NCBI GenBank assembly: GCA_015061165.1
Contig: SUXC01000004.1
Coordinates: 104,182-168,181 of the forward strand
DNA from: Bacteroidales bacterium
Lineage (GTDB): Bacteria > Bacteroidota > Bacteroidia > Bacteroidales > Paludibacteraceae
Direction: 5' to 3'
DNA: 64,000 nucleotides
This document shows, one piece after another, positions 1 through 7,188 of the stretch. The translations under genes were made by a program, and so were the position numbers. Under the pieces are notes generated by a model. The model was not told the DNA's origin. It saw nothing but the letters and a program-made list of their open reading frames with translations, and searched no databases. The stretch's first letter is position 1. Each line of letters starts with the position of its first letter.

Positions 1-258
1 ATTCATCCCCGACCACACTTCACCGTCCAACATAGGCGAGTTCATCAAGCCAATAAACGCATACTTCTCTCCCTGAAAATATGCAATGCGATTGTTCAGT
101 TCGCCCGTGTCGCGGTGCTTGAACATCATCGGCTTGCCCGAGGGAGTAGCACTGCCACTAATAATAAAGGACGTGCACGCGCGAAGCGGTGTAAAGCGTA
201 GGGCGTAAGGTGTAAAGGAAAGAAGTAGGCATATTGCCAAAGAAATGATTCGTTTCAT
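1..258 (-). CDS. Ntn-hydrolase, C45/choloylglycine-like (5' part only)
   Basis: Only the first 86 codons lie in the window; the gene continues past the left edge. It opens with a signal peptide (MKRIISLAICLLL...) followed by ACTSFIISG. The Cys after cleavage is the expected nucleophile of the C45 acyl-CoA:6-APA acyltransferase / linear-amide hydrolase group. Next comes the conserved stretch KHRDTGELNNR, where Arg and Asp help shape the active site in such hydrolases. The protein probably acts in the periplasm or outside the cell on an amide bond; the substrate cannot be told. It is transcribed leftward from a promoter that overlaps the one for the rightward gene at 344. Confidence 0.75.
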   Translation of the reverse strand, partial: MKRIISLAICLLLSFTPYALRFTPLRACTSFIISGSATPSGKPMMFKHRDTGELNNRIAYFQGEKYAFIGLMNSPMLDGEVWSGMN

Positions 259-290
259 GGTAATTTTGAATTTTGAATTATGAATTGTGT

Positions 291-340
291 GCAAAAGTAC
301 AACATTTTTTTGATATATGCAAATTTTTTAGTAATTTTGC
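291..340. promoter_or_regulatory. Overlapping divergent promoters
   Basis: Two Bacteroidota -7 elements face away from each other: TACTTTTGC on the minus strand (complement of 291-299) for the Ntn-hydrolase, and TAATTTTGC at 332-340 on the plus strand for the transporter. The shared T-rich and A-rich tract between them would supply both -33 regions, so the two polymerases should compete. Confidence 0.7.
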
Positions 341-343
341 AGC

Positions 344-1369
344 ATGAAAGGTTTTCGTTCGTTCATAGATCGCTATGCTTTGATTATCGCTATGGTAATT
401 GGCGTGTTTGGTTGGCGTTGGTTTCGCCACTTAGGTTGGCTGACCAGTCCGCTGATATTCCTGATGTTGTTCTTCACGTTCTGCAAAATTAACCCACTTG
501 ACCTACGCCTGCGCCGTTGGCACTTTATCGTATTGGCCGTACAGTTGGCATTGGTATTGGGGGTATTGGGTATTGGATATTGGATATTGGATATTGGCGA
601 TTGGCAATTGGATATTAGTGTAGTGCTGCAAGGATTAGTGCTGTGCTTGATTATGCCTACAGCGACAGCCGCACCTATCATCGCAGGCAAATTAGGAGGC
701 AGCATACAGAACCTAACCACGTTCACGCTGCTGAGTAATCTGCTCACCGCATTGGTCGTACCTGGACTGTTTCCCGTGCTCAATCCCTCAACCGATATTG
801 CCTTCTTCTCGGCTATGTGGCAGATATTGTGCCGCGTAACCCCGTTACTCATCTTGCCATTCTTGTGCGCTTGGGGGGTGCGATTAGTGTATGAGGGCTA
901 TCACCGACGCAAAGGCACAGTACGCCGTTTTACCCTGAATAGGACTTGGGCAAGCATGCCGTTCTATCTGTGGATATTATTGCTGGTGGTGCTGATGGCA
1001 AGAATCACAGACACACTGCTGAATGTGGTATATGAGGGATGGATGATAGGTGTGATGTGTGTGGGCGCATTGGTGACTTGTATGTTGCAGTTTGCTTTGG
1101 GCAGATGGATAGGATACCGTTTCCCTGCAGATAGTCATGGTGCTGATTTTCAAGATATTCTAATTAATCCATCAGCAGTTAATTATACATTAGCGGAGAA
1201 AAGTCGTATCACTGCGGGACAAGCCTTCGGACAGAAGAACACCGCCTTAGGTATCTGGATGGCACAGATGTTCCTACACCCCTTAGCAGCCATCGCTCCC
1301 GCAGCATATATCCTGTGGCAAAACCTGCTGAATAGTTACCAGTTGTGGAAAGCAGGAAAGAAGAAATAG
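344..1369 (+). CDS. BASS-family-like membrane transporter
   Basis: 341 aa with about nine or ten hydrophobic segments. The C-terminal GQKNTALGIWMAQ and the proline-rich segment after it resemble the second substrate-binding helix of bile acid:sodium symporter (BASS) proteins, and PTATAAPIIAG resembles the first; substrate unknown. The -7 box ends at 340, only 3 bases before the ATG, so the mRNA would be nearly leaderless; the next Met is at residue 17. Residues about 65-94 come from a degenerate TATTGGA/GATTGGC tandem repeat (540-625), read as GIGYWILDIGDWQLDI inside a membrane segment. Family assignment is by overall resemblance. Confidence 0.6.
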   Translation: MKGFRSFIDRYALIIAMVIGVFGWRWFRHLGWLTSPLIFLMLFFTFCKINPLDLRLRRWHFIVLAVQLALVLGVLGIGYWILDIGDWQLDISVVLQGLVLCLIMPTATAAPIIAGKLGGSIQNLTTFTLLSNLLTALVVPGLFPVLNPSTDIAFFSAMWQILCRVTPLLILPFLCAWGVRLVYEGYHRRKGTVRRFTLNRTWASMPFYLWILLLVVLMARITDTLLNVVYEGWMIGVMCVGALVTCMLQFALGRWIGYRFPADSHGADFQDILINPSAVNYTLAEKSRITAGQAFGQKNTALGIWMAQMFLHPLAAIAPAAYILWQNLLNSYQLWKAGKKK

Positions 1370-1563
1370 CAAAAGTGCACTGACAAAATAGCATTACCAA
1401 TCAACATAGGGGATTTTTTGTAAAAAGTAGCAATTATTAAGATTCGTTTCCTTTTCGTTTCTCTATCTTTTTCTGAATTTTACCGAGAGACGACCCTGAG
1501 AACACCGAGAGAACTCCCCGAGACCGCCCAAACGAAAAAAGTGCGTTTTGTTAAGATTCTGAT

Positions 1564-1606
1564 AAAATCGCCAGTTGTATTTTCGGACATAAGTGGCATT
1601 TTTTTA
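1564..1606 (+). terminator. Hairpin terminator, family shared with 15668
   Basis: GCCAGTTGTA and CATAAGTGGC pair around a TTTTCGGA-type loop and are followed by seven T. Nearly the same hairpin and loop occur at 15668-15707 after another transporter gene. The rest of 1370-1563 shows only a run of CCGAGA-like short repeats (about 1480-1530) and no gene. Confidence 0.6.
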
Positions 1607-1637
1607 CACTACTCTTGCACAATTCAAAAAAAAGTAG

Positions 1638-1646
1638 TAATTTTGC
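1638..1646 (+). promoter_or_regulatory. Promoter of the structured RNA (copy 1)
   Basis: TAATTTTGC is preceded by CAATTCAAAAAAAAGTAG and followed by AGTCGCAA. The same arrangement, with two or three changes, stands at 25070-25100 in front of yhcG, linking the two accessory loci. Confidence 0.7.
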
Positions 1647-1649
1647 AGT

Positions 1650-1918
1650 CGCAAACGAAAGTTTGCAGACATATTATAAAAAGCGTTTATTAGCGCTTGT
1701 TTTGGCACTCTGAAACTTGGAAACTTTCGCTAGCCCAAAACAAGAAGGCAGTAAACGCCCTTTGGGATATGACTATCCCGCCTGCAGAGCATCCTTCGGG
1801 ATGGCTCTGTTTGGTGGCATTCATATTCAGGCGTGGGCGTTAGTTGCTTATTCTTGTTAGCAGGGTATTCCAAGACCTCAGAGTGAAGAATAAGCAAAGA
1901 TAAGGTTCCACGCTTTTT
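1650..1918 (+). ncRNA. Large pseudoknotted structured RNA, copy 1
   Basis: About 265 nt from its own promoter to a T-tract (1914-1918). Helices visible: GCGTTTA 1683-1689 with TAAACGC 1752-1758; CTTGTTTTGG 1696-1705 with CCAAAACAAG 1735-1744; hairpin 1764-1779; hairpin 1785-1809 with a TTCG loop; GCGTGG 1831-1836 with CCACGC 1908-1913; TTGCTTATTC 1844-1853 with GAATAAGCAA 1888-1897. The loop of the second helix pairs downstream as a pseudoknot: 1706-1713 with 1878-1885, 1716-1722 with 1868-1874, 1729-1734 with 1856-1861. The copy at 26272 keeps each of these helices, several with compensatory changes. Not recognised as RNase P, tmRNA, 6S or SRP RNA. It may be a stand-alone RNA or a leader for the genes downstream. 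Confidence 0.85.
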
Positions 1919-1989
1919 GTATGCCTACATGTGAACTAATACAGCAAACACTCTCTGCTTGGAGCCAGTGGGGAATAAATAATAAAATT

Positions 1990-2379
1990 ATGTATAATGA
2001 ATTTGAACAAGATTTTACGCATCGCATTGTAAAATGTATGAAGGAACAAAATTCAGATGATAAGCGTGATTGCACTCGCTTGTTTAGTCATTTTCACTCT
2101 CTAATCATCTATGCCTACAGTAAGCAACAGTGCGAAAATGTAAAGAACATCAAGCAAAATTTAGAAGTGATAGACGGAGAGTGCAATTTAACAGATTATC
2201 AAATCATAGAGCAATTGTATCATTGTTTCATATCGTGTAACTTTGAACCAGAGCCTAATGATTCTGAGCAAGATGTTACTGCAATGATGTGTACATTACA
2301 AGAGTGTAAGATAAAAATCACTTTGGGACAAATGATAAATATTGCAGATGAAATACAAAAGTCTAATGATAACAAATAA
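1990..2379 (+). CDS. Hypothetical acidic Cys-containing protein
   Basis: 129 aa from the ATG at 1990. An in-frame ATG at 1921 lies only 3 bases after the T-tract of the upstream RNA, so I prefer the internal start, though 1921 cannot be excluded. There is no signal peptide or membrane segment. It is rich in Cys, Asp, Glu and Lys (for example EQNSDDKRDCTRLFSHFH and QQCENVKNIKQN) and looks soluble and helical. It ends five bases before the BspA-like gene, so the two are probably co-transcribed. I do not recognise the family. Confidence 0.6.
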   Translation: MYNEFEQDFTHRIVKCMKEQNSDDKRDCTRLFSHFHSLIIYAYSKQQCENVKNIKQNLEVIDGECNLTDYQIIEQLYHCFISCNFEPEPNDSEQDVTAMMCTLQECKIKITLGQMINIADEIQKSNDNK

Positions 2380-2383
2380 ACTT

Positions 2384-4057
2384 ATGAAAACAAAATTATT
2401 TACATTATTTCTCGCCATCATGGCGACAAATAGCCTTTGGGCATATGATTTCAAATATGGTGATTTGTACTACGAAGTTCTTAGTAGTTCTACACCATAT
2501 ACTGTACGAGTAACACAAGACTTGAGTAATAATAATTACTCAGGGATTACGACTATAGCGATTCCTGAGACGGTAGAGTATAATGACACTACTTATTCCG
2601 TTGTAGAGATTAATGGAAGTGCTTTTTCACATTGTTCTTCTTTGACTTCTGTGACTATCCCTAACAGCATTACCAAAATTGGACAGTTTGCTTTCACTTG
2701 TTGTGATTCTCTTAATTCTATTAATATTCCTGCAAGCGTTACTGAAATTGGTTCATTGGCTTTTTCATATTGTACCTCTCTTTATTCTATTAATATTCCC
2801 GAAAGCGTAGAGGATATCGGTAAGGAGGCTTTTTATAAGAGTGGCATATACAATGACGAATCTAATTGGGAGGATGATGCATTGTATGTTGATAATTGCC
2901 TTGTTGATATTGATACAGATTCAGATAAATCCTCTTTTACCATTAAGGAAAATACTCGACTAATCAGTCGTCTTGCCTTGAACGAATGGAAATCTCTCAA
3001 AAAAATTACATTGCCTAATAGCGTAAAATATATTTCAAAACATGCATTTGTATCCTGTACTTCTTTAACATCAATAACTCTCTCTAACAACTTATTAAGT
3101 ATTGGTGAAGATGCTTTTTACAGATGTAGTGCACTTAAGTCCATAACAATTCCAAATAGTGTTACAGATATTGGTAAAAACGCTTTTTACGAGTGTACAG
3201 CCCTTATGTCCATAACAATTCCCAATAGCGTTACACATATAGGCGAATATGCATTTTACAGTTGCAGTGCTTTAACGTCCATTAGCCTTTCTCATACTCT
3301 AACAGATATTGCTAACAATACATTTAGATGGTGTACTTCTCTATCTTCGATAACGCTTCCTAAAAACTTATTAACTATTGGATCCTCAGCTTTTTACGGT
3401 TGCACTTCATTATCTTCTATTACTATTCCTAATTGTGTCAATAGTATTGAAGATCAAGCATTTGGTAAGTGCTCTTCACTTATATCCATATCTATTCCAG
3501 AGACCGTAACTTACATTGGGGCAAATGCATTTGCTGAAACTCCATGGTACGATAATCAGCCAGATGGTGTTTTATATATCAATAATGTCTTATATCAATA
3601 CAAGGGTTCTATGCTACCCAATACATCTATCGATATAAAAGATGGCACTATCTCTATCTCTCATAAGGCTTTTGAATATTTCAATTCTCTTATTTCTATT
3701 ACAATCCCTAGTAGTGTAACCTTTATTGGATATCAAGCATTTATGTGTTGCCCTAATCTAAAATCGGTTACCTGCAAAGCAACTAAAATACCACAAATTT
3801 ATTGGAGTACCTTTAAGGAAGTACCATTATCTGATGCTACTTTGTACGTACCAATGGAATCATTAAATGATTATAAAACAACTGAATATTGGAATGAGTT
3901 TGGAACAATTTTGCCAATTAGCCAATTACCTACTGATGTTGAGGATGTTCAAATTTCTAGTGACCAGGATACATCTGTTAAAAAAGTCATCCGTAATGGT
4001 CAAGTAGTCATTCTTCATAATGATAAATCCTATAATATATTGGGACAGAAAATGTAA
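2384..4057 (+). CDS. BspA-type leucine-rich-repeat secreted protein
   Basis: 557 aa from the ATG at 2384, chosen because MKTKLFTLFLAIMATNSLWA is a clear signal peptide; the reading frame extends 42 bases upstream without one. About a dozen LRR_5/BspA repeats of roughly 23 residues follow, each with the pattern C-x-S/A-L-x-S-I-T-I-P-x-S-V-T-x-I-G-x-x-A-F. The C-terminus (RNGQVVILHNDKSYNILGQKM) is the short tail common on secreted Bacteroidales proteins. BspA proteins are surface or secreted and bind host or environmental ligands; which ligand is not evident. It lies between the small orphan and the lectin-like lipoprotein in one apparent transcription unit. Confidence 0.9.
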   Translation: MKTKLFTLFLAIMATNSLWAYDFKYGDLYYEVLSSSTPYTVRVTQDLSNNNYSGITTIAIPETVEYNDTTYSVVEINGSAFSHCSSLTSVTIPNSITKIGQFAFTCCDSLNSINIPASVTEIGSLAFSYCTSLYSINIPESVEDIGKEAFYKSGIYNDESNWEDDALYVDNCLVDIDTDSDKSSFTIKENTRLISRLALNEWKSLKKITLPNSVKYISKHAFVSCTSLTSITLSNNLLSIGEDAFYRCSALKSITIPNSVTDIGKNAFYECTALMSITIPNSVTHIGEYAFYSCSALTSISLSHTLTDIANNTFRWCTSLSSITLPKNLLTIGSSAFYGCTSLSSITIPNCVNSIEDQAFGKCSSLISISIPETVTYIGANAFAETPWYDNQPDGVLYINNVLYQYKGSMLPNTSIDIKDGTISISHKAFEYFNSLISITIPSSVTFIGYQAFMCCPNLKSVTCKATKIPQIYWSTFKEVPLSDATLYVPMESLNDYKTTEYWNEFGTILPISQLPTDVEDVQISSDQDTSVKKVIRNGQVVILHNDKSYNILGQKM

Positions 4058-4083
4058 AATATAAATCAATAAAATTATTTATA

Positions 4084-5205
4084 ATGAAAAAGTTTAGTTT
4101 ATTAGCCTTCTTTGCGATGGCAAGTTTATTTGTCAGTTGTGAACAGAATGGACAAAATGCATCTGGAGTAGAAGATGCAACATCTCGCAAAGTAAAAACG
4201 GGTAATGTGTATGATATTACCGCTACGAAAGCAACTATTACTGGTACTATAAACATCAACATGTCCGACTTCCAAGACATCTCGTTCGGTATTATGTATT
4301 CAGATAGCAAAGAAGAATTGTCTGCGAGAAAAGGCAATCGCAATGAGGCTCCTTATTTGAACGGAGAAGAATTTGAAATCGAAATCAAAGGATTAAAACC
4401 TCAAACAATGTATTACTATTGCGCTTGGTTATTCTTAAATGGAAAACAATATGAGTATGGTGATATCAAACAGTTTGAGACATTAGATGGGAATATCTAC
4501 GCTATTGGTGAATTTTCAGTTTCAAATAGCAAAAAAGTGGCTTTTTCCTCTGGTAATCTACAATATCAAGCAAGCACAAACACATGGCGATTCGCTGAAA
4601 ATCAATGGGATTACATTGGTGGAGCAAATTCTAATATTAGTTCTTCTTATTCTGGTTGGATTGATTTGTTCGGTTGGGGGACAGGAAACAACCCAACAGA
4701 ATCAAGTGAAGATGCATATGATTACAATAATGGGTTTACTGATTGGGGAAAAAATACTATTAATACGGAGCAGCCTAGAACATGGCGTACGTTACACACG
4801 TCGGAATGGGAGTACATAGTAAGTGGGCGCCCCAATTCACATAGCTTATATGGAACTGCAACTGTCAATAATGTATATGGTTTGATTCTTTTGCCAGATG
4901 ATTGGAACCAACCAACTTTAAGTTTTAACTCTGGATTAAAGGATTGGAATAATAATGTGTATTCTATTGCTCAATGGAAAGAATTAGAATATGAAGGTGC
5001 TATTTTCCTGCCAGCAGCAGGTTATCGCGAAGGCAAACGTGTAGAAAATGTGCAGTTGACTGGTACTTATTGGGCAGCAACAGACAATGGGAATTATCGC
5101 ATTTATAGTCTTTATTTTAATAATGATGAAGCAGAAGTAGGAGATAGTAGTTATTCTTGTACTCGTTCGAATGGCGCTTCCGTGAGGTTAGTTACAGATT
5201 TGTAG
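4084..5205 (+). CDS. Lipoprotein with Fn3-like and C-type-lectin/FISUMP-like domains
   Basis: 373 aa. The N-terminus MKKFSLLAFFAMASLFVSC has a lipobox (FVSC), so it should be lipid-anchored. Residues about 40-127 form a fibronectin-III-like fold (VKTGNVYDITATKATITG through KQFETL). Residues about 138-373 are the Bacteroidales FISUMP/C-type-lectin-like domain: F-S-x-GNLQYQAST-x-TWRFAENQWDYIG, then WRTLHTSEWEYI, ILLPDDW, GAIFLPAAGYR, YWAAT and a final SVRLV. A paralogue lies at 27043. This domain end (YW...SVRLV) is the place varied in many diversity-generating-retroelement targets, but no reverse transcriptase is in the window. Confidence 0.85.
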   Translation: MKKFSLLAFFAMASLFVSCEQNGQNASGVEDATSRKVKTGNVYDITATKATITGTININMSDFQDISFGIMYSDSKEELSARKGNRNEAPYLNGEEFEIEIKGLKPQTMYYYCAWLFLNGKQYEYGDIKQFETLDGNIYAIGEFSVSNSKKVAFSSGNLQYQASTNTWRFAENQWDYIGGANSNISSSYSGWIDLFGWGTGNNPTESSEDAYDYNNGFTDWGKNTINTEQPRTWRTLHTSEWEYIVSGRPNSHSLYGTATVNNVYGLILLPDDWNQPTLSFNSGLKDWNNNVYSIAQWKELEYEGAIFLPAAGYREGKRVENVQLTGTYWAATDNGNYRIYSLYFNNDEAEVGDSSYSCTRSNGASVRLVTDL

Positions 5206-5228
5206 ACTTTTGCATAGCATAAAAAACT

Positions 5229-5268
5229 TTCACCCTGCAAGTCACCAGATTTGCGGGGTGAATTTTGT
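5229..5268 (+). terminator. Terminator shared with the second accessory locus
   Basis: TTCACCCTGCAA (5229-5240) pairs with TTGCGGGGTGAA (5251-5262), followed by TTTTG. The same stem with CTCACCC/GGGTGAG ends is found after the paralogous gene at 27970-28008. Confidence 0.75.
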
Positions 5269-5283
5269 TTGGAGAAAAAAAAT

Positions 5284-5640
5284 ACCCGAATGATATTCGG
5301 GACAATGGACAAACAAGAAAGGTGAAAGTGAAATAAGGTGAAATAATTTGCAAGTGGTTTATAATCACATATTTACGCGGTTGTTTCACCTTGTTTCACT
5401 ATTTCACCCTGCAAGACAAGTATGGGTGGCTTATCCGTTTTGTATGAGATATGGGAGATTAAAGGTGACGAGGGGATACCCGAATGACATTCGTCTAACA
5501 CCCCATGACGCAGGCGTCATCGGGGACCCCGTGGGACAATGAACATAGAGACAGAATTTCTCGCGATGGGAATCACGAGAGCAAGACAGATGACCGAAAA
5601 ACGAGGACACCCGAATGTCATTCGGGGAAATAGACATAGA
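5284..5640. repeat. Array of hairpins separated by conserved short linkers
   Basis: No gene is supported here. Hairpins alternate with similar purine-rich linkers: CCCGAAT/ATTCGGG (5284-5301) then ACAATGGACAAACAAGAAAGG; CCCCATGACGC/GCGTCATCGGGG (5501-5525) then ACAATGAACATAGAGACAG; TCTCGCGAT/ATCACGAGA (5560-5579) then GCAAGACAGATGAC; CCCGAAT/ATTCGGG (about 5610-5627) then AAATAGACATAGAAAGG. A related array follows the paralogous locus at 28030-28225. Confidence 0.6.
5321..5409. repeat. GTGAAA repeats in inverted blocks (first copy)
   Basis: Three GGTGAAA/GTGAAA units (5321-5345) face three TTTCAC units (5384-5407) across about 40 bases. The same layout, ending likewise in CAAGTATG, occurs just upstream of the DUF3987 gene at 7106-7177. 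This copy has no intact gene after it and may be a leftover of a duplicated element end. Confidence 0.5.
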
Positions 5641-5686
5641 AAGGAGACAGATTAGATGTTGGAAAAAATTGGCAAAGGTACTACAT

Positions 5687-5711
5687 CAAACTGACAAAAC
5701 CTGTCAGTTTG
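5687..5711. repeat. Inverted repeat, possible terminator
   Basis: CAAACTGACA and TGTCAGTTTG form a perfect 10-bp stem with a 5-base loop. An A-rich rather than T-rich tail follows on the plus strand, so termination, if any, is uncertain. Confidence 0.4.
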
Positions 5712-5795
5712 AAAGAAAATTTTAAAAAAAGTGCATTTTTATGGCATTTTTGAGGAATGAGGGATTTTTCGTTTTTTTATATGAGAAAGTTGTAG

Positions 5796-5804
5796 TAACT
5801 TTGC
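5796..5804 (+). promoter_or_regulatory. Promoter of the second structured RNA
   Basis: TAACTTTGC after a T/A-rich -33 region matches the Bacteroidota -7 consensus and sits 4-6 bases before the first helix of the RNA at 5808. Confidence 0.7.
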
Positions 5805-5807
5805 AGT

Positions 5808-6085
5808 GGATTTGGATAAAAAACCTACGCCTAAGGGCGAGAAATCTAAACTATCCAAACCTATAAAAGCGATCTTTGACATGGTGGAGCAAAGCAAAAC
5901 AAGTCTTGGGAGACCTAATGTATCGTGTATATGTTGGGCTCCACCTTACGGCGGTAACGTAGTGAGTTGGTAGCTGAGTCGGGAGGCTACTGGGAGATAA
6001 GGCGAAAGCCCCTAAACAAGATGGACCGATAGCTGTTACGGGAATAGCGATGCCCGTTGAGATGGAAGTGCCCATATGGGTATAA
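5808..6085 (+). ncRNA. Candidate structured RNA of unknown class
   Basis: About 280 nt without a convincing ORF but dense in stems: TTTGGATA 5811-5818 with TATCCAAA 5852-5859; CGCC/GGCG 5828-5839; GGTGGAGC 5883-5890 with GCTCCACC 5938-5945, enclosing GTCT-TGGG-AGAC 5903-5914; TTAC/GTAA 5946-5957; GTAGC 5970-5974 with GCTAC 5986-5990; GGC-GAAA-GCC 6001-6010; CGGG/CCCG 6039-6056; CCCATATGGG 6071-6080. It has its own promoter and lies directly before the ORF at 6105. It resembles no class I can name; a group II intron fragment was considered, but I see no domain V. It could be a leader or an RNA partner of the ORF. Confidence 0.6.
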
Positions 6086-6104
6086 TCATAATTATAAAAA
6101 TATT

Positions 6105-6722
6105 ATGCGAAAGAATAATAAACTTATAATAGTTCTAAAATCTACTTTTAACAAAACAAAAATAAACACAAGACTAAAAAATGCTGGCGTATCGCTGGCG
6201 CGTGACCGTAAGTGCCTGATAAACCTGGTTCAGACTGTAATCGGTCAGGAATTTGATTATCATACTCTAACCGACCAACTGTCGAAAAACATGCCGAAAT
6301 TCATTTATTTGAAACACAAGCATGGACACGACGAATGGCAGTATGGTGGTCAAGTTGGCTGCTACTATTTTCCTTGTGATGATCCCATTCAATATAAACT
6401 CCCCCGCGGAAAGTCGTTGTCGGATTACGATTTGGAGGAATGGGATAACCTGCCAACTGTGGAGGCAGGTCCACAAGATATTGGTATCGGTTTCATTGAA
6501 ATCAAAGGTCGAGGACTCGGAAAGTACCGTCAGGAGACCATCCACGGTGGTATTCTACAGCCTGATGAGAAATTCGTGATTCGACACCGTAGGTTTCAAG
6601 TCACAGAGATTACAATCGACTTTGACTTCTTTTGTCAAGGTTCCAGAGAACTCCGTCTAAAAGTGCAGTTAGGCGGAGATGGTAGGATATATACTGCCAT
6701 AGAAGAGGTAAAATACTTCTAA
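6105..6722 (+). CDS. Orphan protein following the structured RNA
   Basis: 205 aa from the ATG at 6105; an upstream in-frame TTG at 6057 lies inside the structured RNA and is unlikely. The first 50 residues are basic (MRKNNKLIIVLKSTFNKTKINTRLK), suggesting nucleic-acid contact. The middle has KHKHGHDEWQYGG and a CYYFPCDDP segment; the end is beta-rich (VTEITIDFDFF, ELRLKVQLGGDGRIYTAIEEV). There is no signal peptide and I do not recognise the family. Composition is more AT-rich at the start than in neighbours. The RNA-then-basic-protein arrangement suggests a functional pair, which is inference only. Confidence 0.55.
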   Translation: MRKNNKLIIVLKSTFNKTKINTRLKNAGVSLARDRKCLINLVQTVIGQEFDYHTLTDQLSKNMPKFIYLKHKHGHDEWQYGGQVGCYYFPCDDPIQYKLPRGKSLSDYDLEEWDNLPTVEAGPQDIGIGFIEIKGRGLGKYRQETIHGGILQPDEKFVIRHRRFQVTEITIDFDFFCQGSRELRLKVQLGGDGRIYTAIEEVKYF

Positions 6723-6827
6723 AATAGGGTTCGAGTAATCCTGCTTTGCTACACCATGCCTTTTTATTCCCTTCAGCAGTGGCTGAGGGGGATCTTTTTA
6801 GAGAAAACTTATAAAATTTTGATAGAT

Positions 6828-6974
6828 ATGAAACTTTGGAACATTTTCTATGAAACTCCCGACATGACCGAGGAGCGTCATGTAAAAGCATCTACAATGG
6901 CAGAAGCAATGAAAAAAGTACTACCTGATGACACTTACTATTGTTGGGGACAGGAAGTAGAAGATATGAGCTAA
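6828..6974 (+). CDS. Small protein (48 aa)
   Basis: MKLWNIFYETPDMTEERHVKAS followed by a short helix and DDTYYCWGQEVEDMS. The start is the ATG at 6828; the reading frame extends upstream without a better start. It is followed at once by a hairpin (6966-6989) and a strong terminator (7004-7031), supporting a real short gene that ends the transcription unit begun near 5805. Function unknown. Confidence 0.5.
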   Translation: MKLWNIFYETPDMTEERHVKASTMAEAMKKVLPDDTYYCWGQEVEDMS

Positions 6975-7003
6975 TCAATAATAGCTCATTTGGGTAAATT
7001 AAG

Positions 7004-7031
7004 AAACAGCTTTCGGGCTGTTTTTTTTTGT
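7004..7031 (+). terminator. Rho-independent terminator
   Basis: AAACAGC and GCTGTTT pair around TTTCGG and are followed by nine T. It ends the unit containing the 205-aa and 48-aa genes. Confidence 0.85.
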
Positions 7032-7105
7032 GTATATACATAATAATAGTAGTAGATTTTGGTTATCGGATATCGGATAACGGAATCGGACATAGATCTA
7101 TTTAC

Positions 7106-7177
7106 AGGGTGAAACAAGTGAAACAATTCATAACTCACTAAAAATCACTGAATTTCACCCTATTTCACTTATTTCAC
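7106..7177. repeat. GTGAAA inverted repeat block upstream of the DUF3987 gene
   Basis: AGGGTGAAACAAGTGAAAC (7106-7124) faces TTTCACCC, TTTCAC and TTTCAC (7153-7177). The spaced GTGAAA units on both strands, just before the ATPase gene, look like binding sites for a repressor or replication initiator. Second copy at 5321-5409. Confidence 0.5.
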
Positions 7178-7188
7178 GTACTACAAGT

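Noticed and set aside
1650..1918. RNase P RNA, tmRNA or 6S RNA
   Set aside because: The diagnostic cores (RNase P GAGGAAAGTCC; tmRNA tRNA-like ends and tag ORF; 6S open rod) are missing, and two copies in one window argue against these single-copy RNAs.
1921..1989. Start of the first accessory protein at 1921
   Set aside because: The ATG lies 3 bases after the T-tract of the structured RNA, and the added 23 residues have no clear feature; 1990 preferred, though not proven.
5348..5637. Short ORFs on either strand in the hairpin region
   Set aside because: They read through hairpins and have no domain or start signal.
5284..5640. CRISPR array
   Set aside because: Repeats are few, unevenly spaced and differ in sequence; the 'spacers' are the conserved part and no cas gene is near.
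5808..6085. Group II intron
   Set aside because: Some loops look intron-like, but no domain V hairpin, GTGCG start or reverse transcriptase is found up to 7000.
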